A DNA stretch of 64,000 bases, from assembly GCF_030705415.1 (NCBI RefSeq), contig NZ_JAUZED010000006.1, positions 1 to 64,000 of the forward strand, in the 5' to 3' direction. A model generated the notes under the pieces. That model was not told the origin of the DNA. It did no database searches and saw only the letters and a program-made list of their open reading frames with translations. Source of the stretch: Curtobacterium sp. A7_M15 (GTDB lineage: Bacteria > Actinomycetota > Actinomycetes > Actinomycetales > Microbacteriaceae). Both the position numbers and the translations under genes were made by a program. This document shows, piece by piece, positions 1 through 8,549 of the stretch. The stretch's first letter is position 1. Each line of letters begins with the position of its first letter.

Positions 1-85
1 GGGCGCCGGGTCGCCGGGCGGGCGGGGGGCGGGCGCCGGCGGGGCGCGGGCGCCGCTGCTGGTCCCGACCCGATACGACACGATC
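1..85. other. Low-complexity G/C stretch
   Basis: The first 60 bases are almost pure G and C with runs such as GGGGGG and repeated GGGCGCCGG words. No gene or clear regulatory site is seen. It runs directly into the repeat array at 86. It may be the far end of a gene or element cut by the window edge, or a poorly resolved stretch. Confidence 0.4.
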
Positions 86-427
86 GACGTCGGGCGACAA
101 CGACCACGTCGTCCGTTGCACACGCGGACATCCGCGGACGCGCGACAGCGACACCGCCGATGTCGTACGACAACGACCGAGTCGTTCGTTGCACGCGCGG
201 GCATCCGAGGAGGCTCCCCGACGGACGCGACAACGCCGACGTCGCACGACAACGACCGAGTCGCCCGTTGCACACGCAGACATTCGCGGACGCCCGACAG
301 CGACACCACCGATGTCGCACGACAACGACGACGTCGCCCGTTGCACACGCAGACATTCGCGGACGCCCGACAGCGACACCGCCGATGTCGTACGACAACG
401 ACCACGTCGCATCGAGTCGGCAGCCCG
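86..427. repeat. 73-bp tandem repeat array (array 1)
   Basis: Units start at 86, 159, 238, 311 and 384. Three are exactly 73 bp, one is 79 bp (6-bp insertion), and the last is cut after 30 bp. Each begins GAYGTCG-N-N-CGACAACG. The TGTCGTACGACA version at 160 and 385 is a perfect 12-base palindrome. Units continue with a CGTTGCACACGC-GACATTCGCGGACG-like part. At 414 the array ends in the tail GAGTCGGCAGCCCG. The same period, unit start, 30-bp truncated last unit and tail recur at 23640-23829. There are no variable spacers, so it is not CRISPR. It lies just behind the 3' end of the gene at 467. Function unknown. Confidence 0.85.
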
Positions 428-466
428 GCAGCCCGGCGGACACGAGCCCCGCCCCCGGCCTCCGCC

Positions 467-1063
467 TCAGGCGTACGCCGGCCGACCCCCGACGCGGAAC
501 GTCCGCGCGACGACACCCGTCCCGAACACCCGGTACGAGAGCAGCTCGAGCGCGAGGTCCGGCCCGTGCAACGGGAAGAACTGCTTCCCCTCGCCGAGGA
601 TCACCGGGAACTGCACGAGGTCGAGTTCGTCGACCAGCTCGTGCTCGAACAGCCACTGCGCGAGCCGGACGCTCCCCACCACCAAGAGCTCGCCACCAGA
701 TCGGGCCTTGAGTGTTCGGACGCCGGAGAGCACGTCCCCGGAGAGCACGGTCGTGCCCTGCCACTCCGGGTTCGTCACCGTGTTCGACACCAGGTACTTC
801 GGCTTCGAGCTGATGGCGTCGCCGAACCCGCCGTCACCGACCTGCGAGCCCCAGTACGGAGCGAACACGTCGTACGTCGTGCGGCCGAGCAGGAAGGCGT
901 CCGGTCGGCGCCAGTCGTCCAGGATGTACTGGACGCCCTCGTCGTCGCCGAGCGGGAGCGCCCAGCCGCCTCGGGTGAACCCCGGGTCGGTGTACTCGTT
1001 GTTGCCGCCGTTCGCCTGGGCGACACCGTCGAGGGTGATCTGCACGTGGACGGTGAGCTTCAT
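467..1063 (-). CDS. Dihydrofolate reductase family protein (RibD C-terminal domain)
   Basis: A 198-residue RibD-C/DHFR-fold protein, expected to be a soluble NADPH-dependent reductase. It begins MKLTVHVQITLDGVAQ and contains a PLxxxKYLVS-like segment and a GELLVVGSVRLAQWL strand-helix, all typical of the YyaP/RibD-C group. The start at 1063 is chosen over an upstream ATG because AGGAGGTC lies 4-5 nt before it and family members begin at MxxLxxxxxxTLDG. It is the last gene of the long monooxygenase/ABC operon, 57 nt after the preceding stop. True folate enzymes of this fold differ in substrate residues, so a role in flavin or pterin chemistry is possible but unproven. Confidence 0.85.
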   Translation of the reverse strand: MKLTVHVQITLDGVAQANGGNNEYTDPGFTRGGWALPLGDDEGVQYILDDWRRPDAFLLGRTTYDVFAPYWGSQVGDGGFGDAISSKPKYLVSNTVTNPEWQGTTVLSGDVLSGVRTLKARSGGELLVVGSVRLAQWLFEHELVDELDLVQFPVILGEGKQFFPLHGPDLALELLSYRVFGTGVVARTFRVGGRPAYA

Positions 1064-1120
1064 CGGGACCTCCTGACGCCTCGACCCCATGATGCTCGCC
1101 CGCCGGCCCACCGGCCCCGC

Positions 1121-2218
1121 TCACGCCGCGACGGTCCCCTCGGGCACGGTCGAACCGTGCTCGTCGGCAGCCGTCCAGAGGGTCGTCGGGAACGCCGCGC
1201 GCACCACCGGCACCACCTCGGCGGCGAACCGCTCCAGGGTCGCGAACTGGTCCGCCAGCGGGAGCGTGGTCGGCAACGACACGGACTGCAGGTCCGTACC
1301 GAGCCGCTCGTGGAAACGGCCGATCTTGTCGACCACCTGCTGCGGACTGCCGACGAGCGCCGGTCCCTCGGCGACGGCGTGGTCGATGTCACGGAACGGC
1401 GTGTTGTTCCCGGGAACGTCGCGGCGTGCGACGAGTCCCTCGTACACCGGACCGTAGAGCCGCTTCGCCTCCTGTGAGGTCGCCGCGACGAAGATCCCGC
1501 CGGCACCGGCGCCGGCACCGACGTACGGCACACGGTCGGTGTGGCCGGCCTCGGCGAACGCCTGCCGGTAGCGATCGACGAGGACCCCGTAGGCCTCGAG
1601 GGGCTGGATGGCGTTGGCGCTGAACAGCGGGTCACCCCACCGAGCAGCGAGTTCCACCGACACCCTCGACGAGGCCGACCCGTGCCAGACGCGAGGTCCG
1701 CCCGGACGGAACGGGCGCGGCAGGGTGGTGAGTCCGTGCTGCGGGTTCGTGCCGGGCCCGCCCGCCCAGTCGACGGGAGCCGGACCCCAGAACGCGCGGA
1801 GCGCCGCGTACTTCTCGGCGAGCAGGTCCCACTGGTCGGCGAGGTCGAGTCCGAAGATCGGGTACTGCAGCACCTCGTTCCCCTTGCCGACCGTGAGCTC
1901 CAGCCGACCACCGGAGAGCTGGTCGACGGTCCCGTAGTCCTCGGCGACCCGGACGGGGTCGAGGATCGACAGCACCGTGACGCCGGTCTGCAGGCGGATG
2001 CGGGAGGTCGAGGCCGCGATCGCCCCGAGCAGCACGGTCGGTGCGGCGGAGAGGAACGGACCGGCGTGCCGCTCCCCCACGGCGAACGAGTCGAACCCGA
2101 GCTCCTCGACGAACCGCGCGGTCTCGACGACCGACGCCAGGCGCTCCGAGGGCGGCACGATGTGCCCGGTGACCGGGTCCTCCTGGTGCGGGACGATGTC
2201 GAGCAGCTGGAAGCGCAT
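1121..2218 (-). CDS. LLM class flavin-dependent monooxygenase (CE1758-like)
   Basis: A 365-residue bacterial-luciferase-fold flavoprotein, expected to use reduced FMN and O2. It shows FVEELGFDSFAVGERHAG near residue 40, the SRIRLQTGVTVLS strand, and DYGTVDQLSGGRLELTVGKGNE, which fits the FMN phosphate region of the family. Overall pattern and length resemble the group NCBI calls CE1758 family; this is a memory-based match. Its ATG overlaps the stop of the gene upstream (TGATG), so translation is probably coupled. It is one of four luciferase-type enzymes in the same operon. Substrate unknown. Confidence 0.85.
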   Translation of the reverse strand: MRFQLLDIVPHQEDPVTGHIVPPSERLASVVETARFVEELGFDSFAVGERHAGPFLSAAPTVLLGAIAASTSRIRLQTGVTVLSILDPVRVAEDYGTVDQLSGGRLELTVGKGNEVLQYPIFGLDLADQWDLLAEKYAALRAFWGPAPVDWAGGPGTNPQHGLTTLPRPFRPGGPRVWHGSASSRVSVELAARWGDPLFSANAIQPLEAYGVLVDRYRQAFAEAGHTDRVPYVGAGAGAGGIFVAATSQEAKRLYGPVYEGLVARRDVPGNNTPFRDIDHAVAEGPALVGSPQQVVDKIGRFHERLGTDLQSVSLPTTLPLADQFATLERFAAEVVPVVRAAFPTTLWTAADEHGSTVPEGTVAA

Positions 2219-3360
2219 CAGCGCACCGTCGCTGCCGCCGCGGGGACATCAGCGCGACGCGCCCACTCGGCCGCGAGCAACTCGTAGGACCGCACCCGCG
2301 CTTCGTGGTCGTGGGTGATCGTCGTGACGAGGAGCTCGTCCGCACCCGTGACCCGACGGAGTGTCTCGAGCTGGTCTGCCACCTGCGAGGCGTCCCCGAC
2401 GAACCGGGTGGCGATCCGGTCCGCGACCGACGCCGCCGCGTCACCCTCCAGCGGGTGCTCCCGCGCCCAGTCCGGCGTCGGGTACTCGATCGCCCCGACG
2501 CCCGAGCGGATCGAGTGCACCCACTGGCCGTACCCGAGCGCGAGCTCTGCAGCCTCGTCGGCGTCCCGACCGACGACGACGTCCGCGGAGACGATGACGT
2601 GCGGAGCGTCGAGCACGCCGGGTCGGAACGCTTCCCGGTACGCCCCGACCGACGCGAGGACCGTTCCGGGCGACGTGTGGTAGTTCGCACCGTAGGGCAG
2701 GCCGAGCGCGCCGGCGGCCCGTGCGCTCGCCCCGCCGGTGGAGCCGTGGATCCAGAGTTCGACGGGGGTACCGGCGGCGGGCGGTGCTTCGACCACCGCG
2801 CCGTCGTGCGACCACGTGCCGGCGAACAGCGCCCGGATCAGGTCGAGTTCGCCCTCGAACCGGTCGACGTCGCCCGGCACCCGGCCGAGCAGCTCGCCCT
2901 GCAGCGCGAACCGGCTGCGCGGAGCGATCCGGAAGTCGAACGGTGCCGGGATGAGCAGGCCGTCGACGACCTCGGCATCGCGGGACGCGGCTGGCAGGCG
3001 CGCAGGAGTACCGGGCGCGGGGGCACCGGACCGGCCGAGCCCGAGGTCGATGCGCGGGCCGTAGAGCGCGGCGAGCGTGCCGAAGGTCTCGGCGATCTGC
3101 AGCCCGCGGACGTTGCCGACCAGGGTCGCCGCGCTGCCGACCCGGATCGTCGAGGTCGCCGCAGCCACCGCACCGATCACGATGTTCGGAGCACTGCCCG
3201 CGACGCCGGGGTTGAGGTGGTGTTCAGCGAGCCAGTACCGGGTGTAGCCGGACCGCTCGGCGGCGCGGGCGAGGTCGAGCGTGTTCGCCAGCGCCGCGGC
3301 AGCGGTCGATCCGGACGACACCGGGACGAGGTCGAGGACCGACAGGGGGACGGCCGTCAT
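2218..3360 (-). CDS. LLM class flavin-dependent monooxygenase (MsnO8-like)
   Basis: A 380-residue luciferase-like protein starting MTAVPLSVLDLVPVSSG. It has the GYTRYWLAEHHLNPGVAG and NIVIGAVAAATSTIRVGS segments and the ALYGPRIDLGLGR motif of the MsnO8/YhbW-type subgroup. The ATG at 3360 overlaps the stop codon of the substrate-binding protein gene (ATGA). An alternative ATG 15 nt upstream would lengthen that overlap and is less likely. An FMN-dependent oxygenase or oxidoreductase is expected; substrate unknown. Its place directly behind the importer suggests it acts on the imported compound. Confidence 0.85.
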   Translation of the reverse strand: MTAVPLSVLDLVPVSSGSTAAAALANTLDLARAAERSGYTRYWLAEHHLNPGVAGSAPNIVIGAVAAATSTIRVGSAATLVGNVRGLQIAETFGTLAALYGPRIDLGLGRSGAPAPGTPARLPAASRDAEVVDGLLIPAPFDFRIAPRSRFALQGELLGRVPGDVDRFEGELDLIRALFAGTWSHDGAVVEAPPAAGTPVELWIHGSTGGASARAAGALGLPYGANYHTSPGTVLASVGAYREAFRPGVLDAPHVIVSADVVVGRDADEAAELALGYGQWVHSIRSGVGAIEYPTPDWAREHPLEGDAAASVADRIATRFVGDASQVADQLETLRRVTGADELLVTTITHDHEARVRSYELLAAEWARRADVPAAAATVR

Positions 3361-4982
3361 GCTGCGTCCGTCCATGCGCCGGTGAGCTGGTCGAGGCGGG
3401 TGTCGGCGCCGAACGCGATGCCGTGCACGTCCTTCGCGGTCGCGATGATGCTGGTGAGTTCGTGCACGGGGACGAAGTCGACCTGGGCGGCGATGCGCTG
3501 CTGGATCTCGGCGAAGGTCGCGGCGCGCTCGGTGGCGGACGACTGCGAGAGCTCCTTCGTGAAGAGGGCGTCGAGCGTGCTGTCGGCGGCACCGATCGAC
3601 TGGGCACCGTTGCTCGAGAACTTGGACCGGAGGACGTCACCGTCGGCGCGGGAGCTGTTGTCCCACGCGAGGTCCCAGTCCCCGCTCGTGGTGTTGGCGA
3701 GGTACTGCGGGACGGTGCCGCTCTCGAGGGTCAGACCGACGCCGATCTTCTTCAGCTCCTGCTGGATGAGTTCGAGCGACGTCTGGTTCGGCCCGAAGTT
3801 CGTGATCCAGATGAGCTTGAGCTGCAGCTTCTGCCCGTCCTTCGCCCGGATGCCGTCCGACCCCGTCTTCCACCCGGCGTCGTCGAGGGCCTGCTTCGCC
3901 GCGGTCGGGTCGTACGAGATCGCCGAGGAGGTGTCCTCGTAGCCCGGGGTGGTGGAACCGAGCACGGACGTCGCCACCTTGAACAGGTCGTTCAGGGACG
4001 TGTCCCGCACGGTCTTCGGGTCGACGGCCTGCGCGATCGCCTTGCGGACGGCGAGGTCGGCCACGAGTGGGCGCTTCTGGTTGAACGTGAGGCCGAACAC
4101 CTGCCCGGGGTTGGCGCGGGTGACGAGCTCGTACTGCGACTTCACGGTGTCCACGTCGCTCGGCTGCACGCTGCTGATCGCGTCGAGCTGACCGGACTGC
4201 AGGCTGCCGGTCCGGACGCTCGCCTCCGGGACGACCTGGAACGTGACCTTCGACAGGTGCGCTGCCCCGGCGTTCGACCGCGCGGCGGGACCCCAGTCGT
4301 AGTCCTTGCGCTTCGTCAGGACGGTGGCGGTGTTCTTCGTGTACGAGGACAGCGTGAACGGCCCGGTCCCGATGACGGCCTTGCCGTCGGCGCGGTCGTC
4401 GAACGGCGTCTCGGTGGTCTTCGGTGCGACGATGCCGAGCGCGACCGAGGCCGTGGCGTTCGGGAACGCGGCGTTCGGGGTCGTGAAGTCGACCTCGACG
4501 GTGTCGTCGTCGATGACCTTCGTCTCCCGGTACCCCGAGAAGTACGCGGCGGCGGTGCTGGACGCCCCCGCCTTCGCGATGTCGTCGAAGGTGTCCTTCA
4601 CCGCAGTGGCGTCGAACGCCGAGCCGTCGGAGAACGTCACGCCGGACCGCAGGTCGAACGTGAACGCGGTCGCGTCGCTGTTTGCCGAGTACTTCGTCGC
4701 GAGCCAGGGCTTGAGCGAACCGTCGGACGGGTCCTGCCAGAGCAGTGAGTCCACGAGCTGCCGGGTGATGGCGAGGGTGTCGTTGCCGGCGCCGGTCCCG
4801 GTCGGGTTGAGCGTGATCGGGTCGTTGGCGATCGCGTAGGTCAGCGAACCGCCGTCGACGGGCTTCGACGACGAGGACGACGACGCGGTGCCGCCCGACG
4901 AGCAGCCGGCCATCACCAGGGCCGCCGCGGTACCGGCCGCGATCGCGGCCACCAGACGGATCGGGGTGCGGTGGATGGTCAT
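3357..4982 (-). CDS. ABC transporter substrate-binding lipoprotein, family 5
   Basis: A 541-residue peptide/nickel/opine-type solute receptor (SBP_bac_5). It has a lipoprotein signal peptide with lipobox VMAGC (Cys27), then a Ser-rich linker. DNDTLAITRQLVDSL and the FDLRSGVTFSDGSAFDATAV stretch near residue 110 are family signatures. It is expected to be anchored outside the cytoplasmic membrane and to deliver ligand to the two permeases encoded upstream. AAGGAG lies just before the start, and ATGA overlaps join it to both neighbours. The ligand cannot be read from sequence; the monooxygenase neighbours suggest a small sulfur- or nitrogen-containing organic molecule. Confidence 0.92.
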   Translation of the reverse strand: MTIHRTPIRLVAAIAAGTAAALVMAGCSSGGTASSSSSSKPVDGGSLTYAIANDPITLNPTGTGAGNDTLAITRQLVDSLLWQDPSDGSLKPWLATKYSANSDATAFTFDLRSGVTFSDGSAFDATAVKDTFDDIAKAGASSTAAAYFSGYRETKVIDDDTVEVDFTTPNAAFPNATASVALGIVAPKTTETPFDDRADGKAVIGTGPFTLSSYTKNTATVLTKRKDYDWGPAARSNAGAAHLSKVTFQVVPEASVRTGSLQSGQLDAISSVQPSDVDTVKSQYELVTRANPGQVFGLTFNQKRPLVADLAVRKAIAQAVDPKTVRDTSLNDLFKVATSVLGSTTPGYEDTSSAISYDPTAAKQALDDAGWKTGSDGIRAKDGQKLQLKLIWITNFGPNQTSLELIQQELKKIGVGLTLESGTVPQYLANTTSGDWDLAWDNSSRADGDVLRSKFSSNGAQSIGAADSTLDALFTKELSQSSATERAATFAEIQQRIAAQVDFVPVHELTSIIATAKDVHGIAFGADTRLDQLTGAWTDAA

Positions 4983-6625
4983 GAGGCTCCTTCGGAAGGG
5001 GTGAGGGGTGTGGCGCGCCGGGATCGCCCGGGGATCGCGTCGAGCAGGGCACGGGTGTACTCGTGCTGCGGGTGGTGGAGGACGTCGGCGACGCCGCCGT
5101 GCTCCACCACGCGCCCGCCCCGGAGGACGGACACCTCGTGGGCGATGCGGCGGACGACGGCGAGGTCGTGCGAGATGAAGAGGTACGAGACGCCGAGCGT
5201 CTCCTGCAGGGACGCCAGCAGATCGAGGATCTGGGCCTGGACGGACACGTCGAGCGCCGAGACCGGTTCGTCGAGCACGATGAACGACGGGTCGAGCGCG
5301 AGCGCCCGGGCGATGGCGACGCGCTGTCGCTGGCCGCCCGACAGCTCCGACGGTCGACGTCCCGCCGCCGAGGCGGGCAGGGCGACGAGGTCGAGCAACT
5401 CCGCCGCACGGGCCGCGCGGGAGCGTCGGGTGCCGATCCCGAACGCTGCGAGCGGGTCGGCGATGACCGACCCGACCGACAGCCGTGGGTGCAGGGCCGC
5501 GTACGGGTTCTGCTGCACGATCTGCGCGCGACGCCGGTACGCCCGCAGGGACGCACCGCGGGCAGCGGTCACGTCCTCGCCGTCGAACCGGACGGTGCCC
5601 CCGTCGGCGCGTTCGAGGCCGAGCACGAGACGCGCCGTGGTCGACTTGCCGGACCCGGACTCCCCCACCAACGCGAGGGTGCGGCCACGCGGGACGGTCA
5701 CGTCGACGCCGTCGACGGCGGCAACGCGGGCGAAGGACTTCCGCAGGCCCGTCGCGACGACGAGCGGGTCGTCGCGGTCGGACGGGAGGCGCGGCTCGGC
5801 TCCCACGGACACGGTCACGTCGTCGAGACTGGGCGCCGCTCGGATGAGTGCGCGGGTGTACGCCTCGCGCGGTGCGCCGAGCACCTCGGCGGGCGTGCCC
5901 TGCTCGACGATCCGCCCCTCGGACATCACCACGATCCGGTCGGCCCGGTCCGCGGCGACCCCGAGGTCGTGCGTGATGAAGAGCACACTCGTCCCGCGCT
6001 CGGCGACGAGCCGGTCGAGGTGGTCGAGGATCGTCCGCTGCACGGTGACGTCGAGGGCGCTCGTCGGCTCGTCGGCGACGAGGAGTTCCGGGTCGCCGAT
6101 CAGCGCGATGGCGATGAGCACCCGCTGCCGCATGCCGCCCGAAAGCTCGTGCGGGTACTGCTTCGCCCGGAGCTCCGGTCGGTCGATCCCGGCGCGGCGG
6201 AGTTCCTCCACGGCGCGCTCGTGTGCGTCGGCTCCCGTCGCGATGCCGTGGATCTCGAGCACCTCGGCGACCTGACGACCGATCCGCGTGACGGGGTTGA
6301 GCGAGACGGTGGGGTCCTGCGGCACGAAGCCGATCCGGACGCCGCGCACGCTGCGCACCTCGGCGTCGGAGGCGGTGACCAGGTCGAGGTCCCCGGAATC
6401 GGCGCCGGTCCCCGAGAGCCGCACCGTGCCTCCCGTCAGCTCTGCCGCTGCGGGCAGGAGCCGGAGGACCGCGTGCGCCGTCGTCGACTTGCCCGACCCG
6501 GACTCGCCGACGATCGCGACGCGTTCGCCGCGCCCGACGTCGAGGGAGACGCCGTGCAGCGCCGTGCGCGCGTGCCGGCCGTGGCCGTACGCGACCGTGA
6601 GGTCGCGGATGCTGATCAGGCTCAC
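4979..6625 (-). CDS. ABC transporter ATPase with two fused nucleotide-binding domains (DppD-DppF type)
   Basis: A 548-residue fusion of two oligopeptide-type ATPases that energises the importer. Domain 1 has Walker A GESGSGKST near residue 40 and signature LSGGMRQRV. Domain 2 has a second GESGSGKST, signature LSGGQRQRV and Walker B LDPSFIVLDEP. The conserved CTD-like tails after each domain (for example EQGTPAEVLGAP) are present. The GTG start at 6625 overlaps the preceding permease stop (GTGA); a longer reading from 6724 is rejected because it would cover most of 100 nt of the permease. The fused arrangement is common in Actinobacteria. Confidence 0.93.
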   Translation of the reverse strand: MSLISIRDLTVAYGHGRHARTALHGVSLDVGRGERVAIVGESGSGKSTTAHAVLRLLPAAAELTGGTVRLSGTGADSGDLDLVTASDAEVRSVRGVRIGFVPQDPTVSLNPVTRIGRQVAEVLEIHGIATGADAHERAVEELRRAGIDRPELRAKQYPHELSGGMRQRVLIAIALIGDPELLVADEPTSALDVTVQRTILDHLDRLVAERGTSVLFITHDLGVAADRADRIVVMSEGRIVEQGTPAEVLGAPREAYTRALIRAAPSLDDVTVSVGAEPRLPSDRDDPLVVATGLRKSFARVAAVDGVDVTVPRGRTLALVGESGSGKSTTARLVLGLERADGGTVRFDGEDVTAARGASLRAYRRRAQIVQQNPYAALHPRLSVGSVIADPLAAFGIGTRRSRAARAAELLDLVALPASAAGRRPSELSGGQRQRVAIARALALDPSFIVLDEPVSALDVSVQAQILDLLASLQETLGVSYLFISHDLAVVRRIAHEVSVLRGGRVVEHGGVADVLHHPQHEYTRALLDAIPGRSRRATPLTPSEGAS

Positions 6626-7512
6626 CGGACGGCCCGCCGTTCGGTGTCGAGGGCCCGGGCGACGCGGTTGCCGGCGAGGACCGTGACCGCGATGACGAGA
6701 CCGGGGATGGTCGTCAGCCACCACGAGGTCGCGATGAAGTCACGGCCGGTCGAGACGAGCGACCCCCACTCCGGCGCCGGCGGCCGGGCGCCGTAGCCGA
6801 GGAAGCTGAGGCTGGAGACGGCGAGGATCGCGGTGCCGAACTCGAGCGCGGCGAGGACGAGCACGGGACCGGCTGCGTTCGGCAGCACGTGCACGAGCAG
6901 GACACGCCACCAGCGGTTGCCGTTGGCCGTGGCCGCCTCGACGTACTGCGCGGTCCGGACCCGGACGACCTCGGAGCGCATGATCCGGGCGATGGTGGCG
7001 ATGCTCGCGACGCCGACAGCCACCGCGACGTTCACGGTGCCGAAGCCGAGGACGGTGACGATCGTCAGCGACAGCAGCAGGCTCGGGATGGCGAGCAGGA
7101 CGTCCGCGACGCGCATGAGCACCGTGTCGACCACCCCGCCGACGAACCCGGCGAGGAGCCCGACCACGGAGCCGCCGACGAGCCCGATGAGGATCGCGAG
7201 GATCGCCGCCTGCAGGGTGAGCGCCGTGCCGTGCACGACCCGGGCGTACAGGTCGCGACCGAGCTGGTCAGTGCCGAACCAGTGTGCGGCGTCGGGTGCG
7301 GAGAGCTTCACGGCGGGTTCCGCGGCGAGCGGGTCGTGGTGGGTCAGGGCTCCGGGGAGCACCGCTGCGAGCACGACCACGGCGAGCCAGAGCACGGCGA
7401 GCGTGAGGGTCGGCCGGGTGACGAGGCCCCGGAGCGCGGTCGCGCCGCCGGGGACGCGGTCGGTGACGAGCGCCGCGGGACGGCCGATCGCGAGCTGCGT
7501 GGTCTCGGTCAT
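6622..7512 (-). CDS. ABC transporter permease, DppC type
   Basis: A 296-residue inner-membrane permease with about six helices. The N-terminal OppC-type segment is followed by HWFGTDQLGRDLYARVVHG and then the cytoplasmic EAA loop VEAATANGNRWWRVLLVHVLP, which contacts the ATPase. The start MTETTQL at 7512 sits in an ATGA overlap with the partner permease. It forms the channel with the DppB-type gene at 7509-8549. Confidence 0.93.
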   Translation of the reverse strand: MTETTQLAIGRPAALVTDRVPGGATALRGLVTRPTLTLAVLWLAVVVLAAVLPGALTHHDPLAAEPAVKLSAPDAAHWFGTDQLGRDLYARVVHGTALTLQAAILAILIGLVGGSVVGLLAGFVGGVVDTVLMRVADVLLAIPSLLLSLTIVTVLGFGTVNVAVAVGVASIATIARIMRSEVVRVRTAQYVEAATANGNRWWRVLLVHVLPNAAGPVLVLAALEFGTAILAVSSLSFLGYGARPPAPEWGSLVSTGRDFIATSWWLTTIPGLVIAVTVLAGNRVARALDTERRAVR

Positions 7513-8549
7513 GCGGGGACCCCCTGGGGTGTCGGAGCGGTGGTGCCGCTGCCGGAGGTGGCGCCGCCCGCGCCGCCGCCCGGTGTCGCGCCGTCCCGCT
7601 CGCGGAGCTTCCGGCGGCTCCCCGCCAGGACGACGCGCGGGTCGAGGAGTGGGTAGACGAGGTCGACGACGAGGTTCGCGACGACGAAGATCGCCGCGGC
7701 GACGAGCACGATGCCCTGCACGACGGGGATGTCCTGCCCCTGCACGGCGGTCGCGGTGACCCGGCCGAGGCCCGGGCGGGAGAACACCGTCTCGGTGACG
7801 ACGGTGCCGGAGAAGAGCTGCCCGACGATGAGGCCGGTCACGGTGAGGGCCGGCAGCGCGGCGTTCTTCAGCGCGTGGCGGAGCTGCACGCGCCACCGTC
7901 CGGCGCCCTTCGCGTACGCGGTGTCGACGTACGGCTCGCGGAGCGTCGCCACGAGGGACTTCGACAACAGCTGGGCGATCGTCGCGCCCGTCGGCAGCGC
8001 CAGGGTGACCGCGGGCAGGACGACGGATGCCGGGCCCTCGCCGCCGAACGCCGGGAACACGTGCAGGCCGAACGAGAACCACTGGACGAGCAGCAGGGCG
8101 AACCAGAATCCGGGGACGGCGACACCGACCGGGGGCAACTGCAGCAGGAACTGGCCGAGGGCGCGGTTCCGGGTCCACGTCGCGAGGACCGCGAGTCCAC
8201 CGCCGAACACGATCGCGAGGAGCAGGCCGACGACGGCGATCTGCGCGGTCGGCCCGACGGCCTCGCCGATGACCTCGGTGACGGGTCGTCCGACGCCGAT
8301 GGAGCGACCGAGGTCGCCGGTCAGCAGCGAGCCGAGGTGCTGGAAGTACTGCACGAGGACCGGCTGGTCGAGTCCGTACTGGTGACGGAGGGCGTCGAGC
8401 TGCGCCTCGGTCACGTCGGTGGCGTCCGGACCGAGCATGATCCGGGCGGGGTCGCTCGGCAGGACGTACAGGACGAAGAACGAGATCGTCCACGCCGCCC
8501 AGAGGACGAGCACCGCCTGTCCGATGCGTGAGAGGACGTACCGGGTCAT
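7509..8549 (-). CDS. ABC transporter permease, DppB type
   Basis: A 346-residue inner-membrane permease starting MTRYVLSRIGQAVLVLWAAW, the classic DppB opening, followed by FFVLYVLPSDPARIMLG. The EAA loop appears as YVDTAYAKGAGRWRVQLRHALKN and the final helix precedes VDLVYPLLDPRV, the usual DppB end. The C-terminal tail is an unusual Gly/Ala/Thr-rich extension of about 30 residues. ATGA overlaps join it to the flanking genes. Confidence 0.93.
   Translation of the reverse strand: MTRYVLSRIGQAVLVLWAAWTISFFVLYVLPSDPARIMLGPDATDVTEAQLDALRHQYGLDQPVLVQYFQHLGSLLTGDLGRSIGVGRPVTEVIGEAVGPTAQIAVVGLLLAIVFGGGLAVLATWTRNRALGQFLLQLPPVGVAVPGFWFALLLVQWFSFGLHVFPAFGGEGPASVVLPAVTLALPTGATIAQLLSKSLVATLREPYVDTAYAKGAGRWRVQLRHALKNAALPALTVTGLIVGQLFSGTVVTETVFSRPGLGRVTATAVQGQDIPVVQGIVLVAAAIFVVANLVVDLVYPLLDPRVVLAGSRRKLRERDGATPGGGAGGATSGSGTTAPTPQGVPA

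Noticed and set aside
86-427. CRISPR array
   Set aside because: Units are tandem copies over their full 73 bp with no unique spacers, and no cas gene is in the window.
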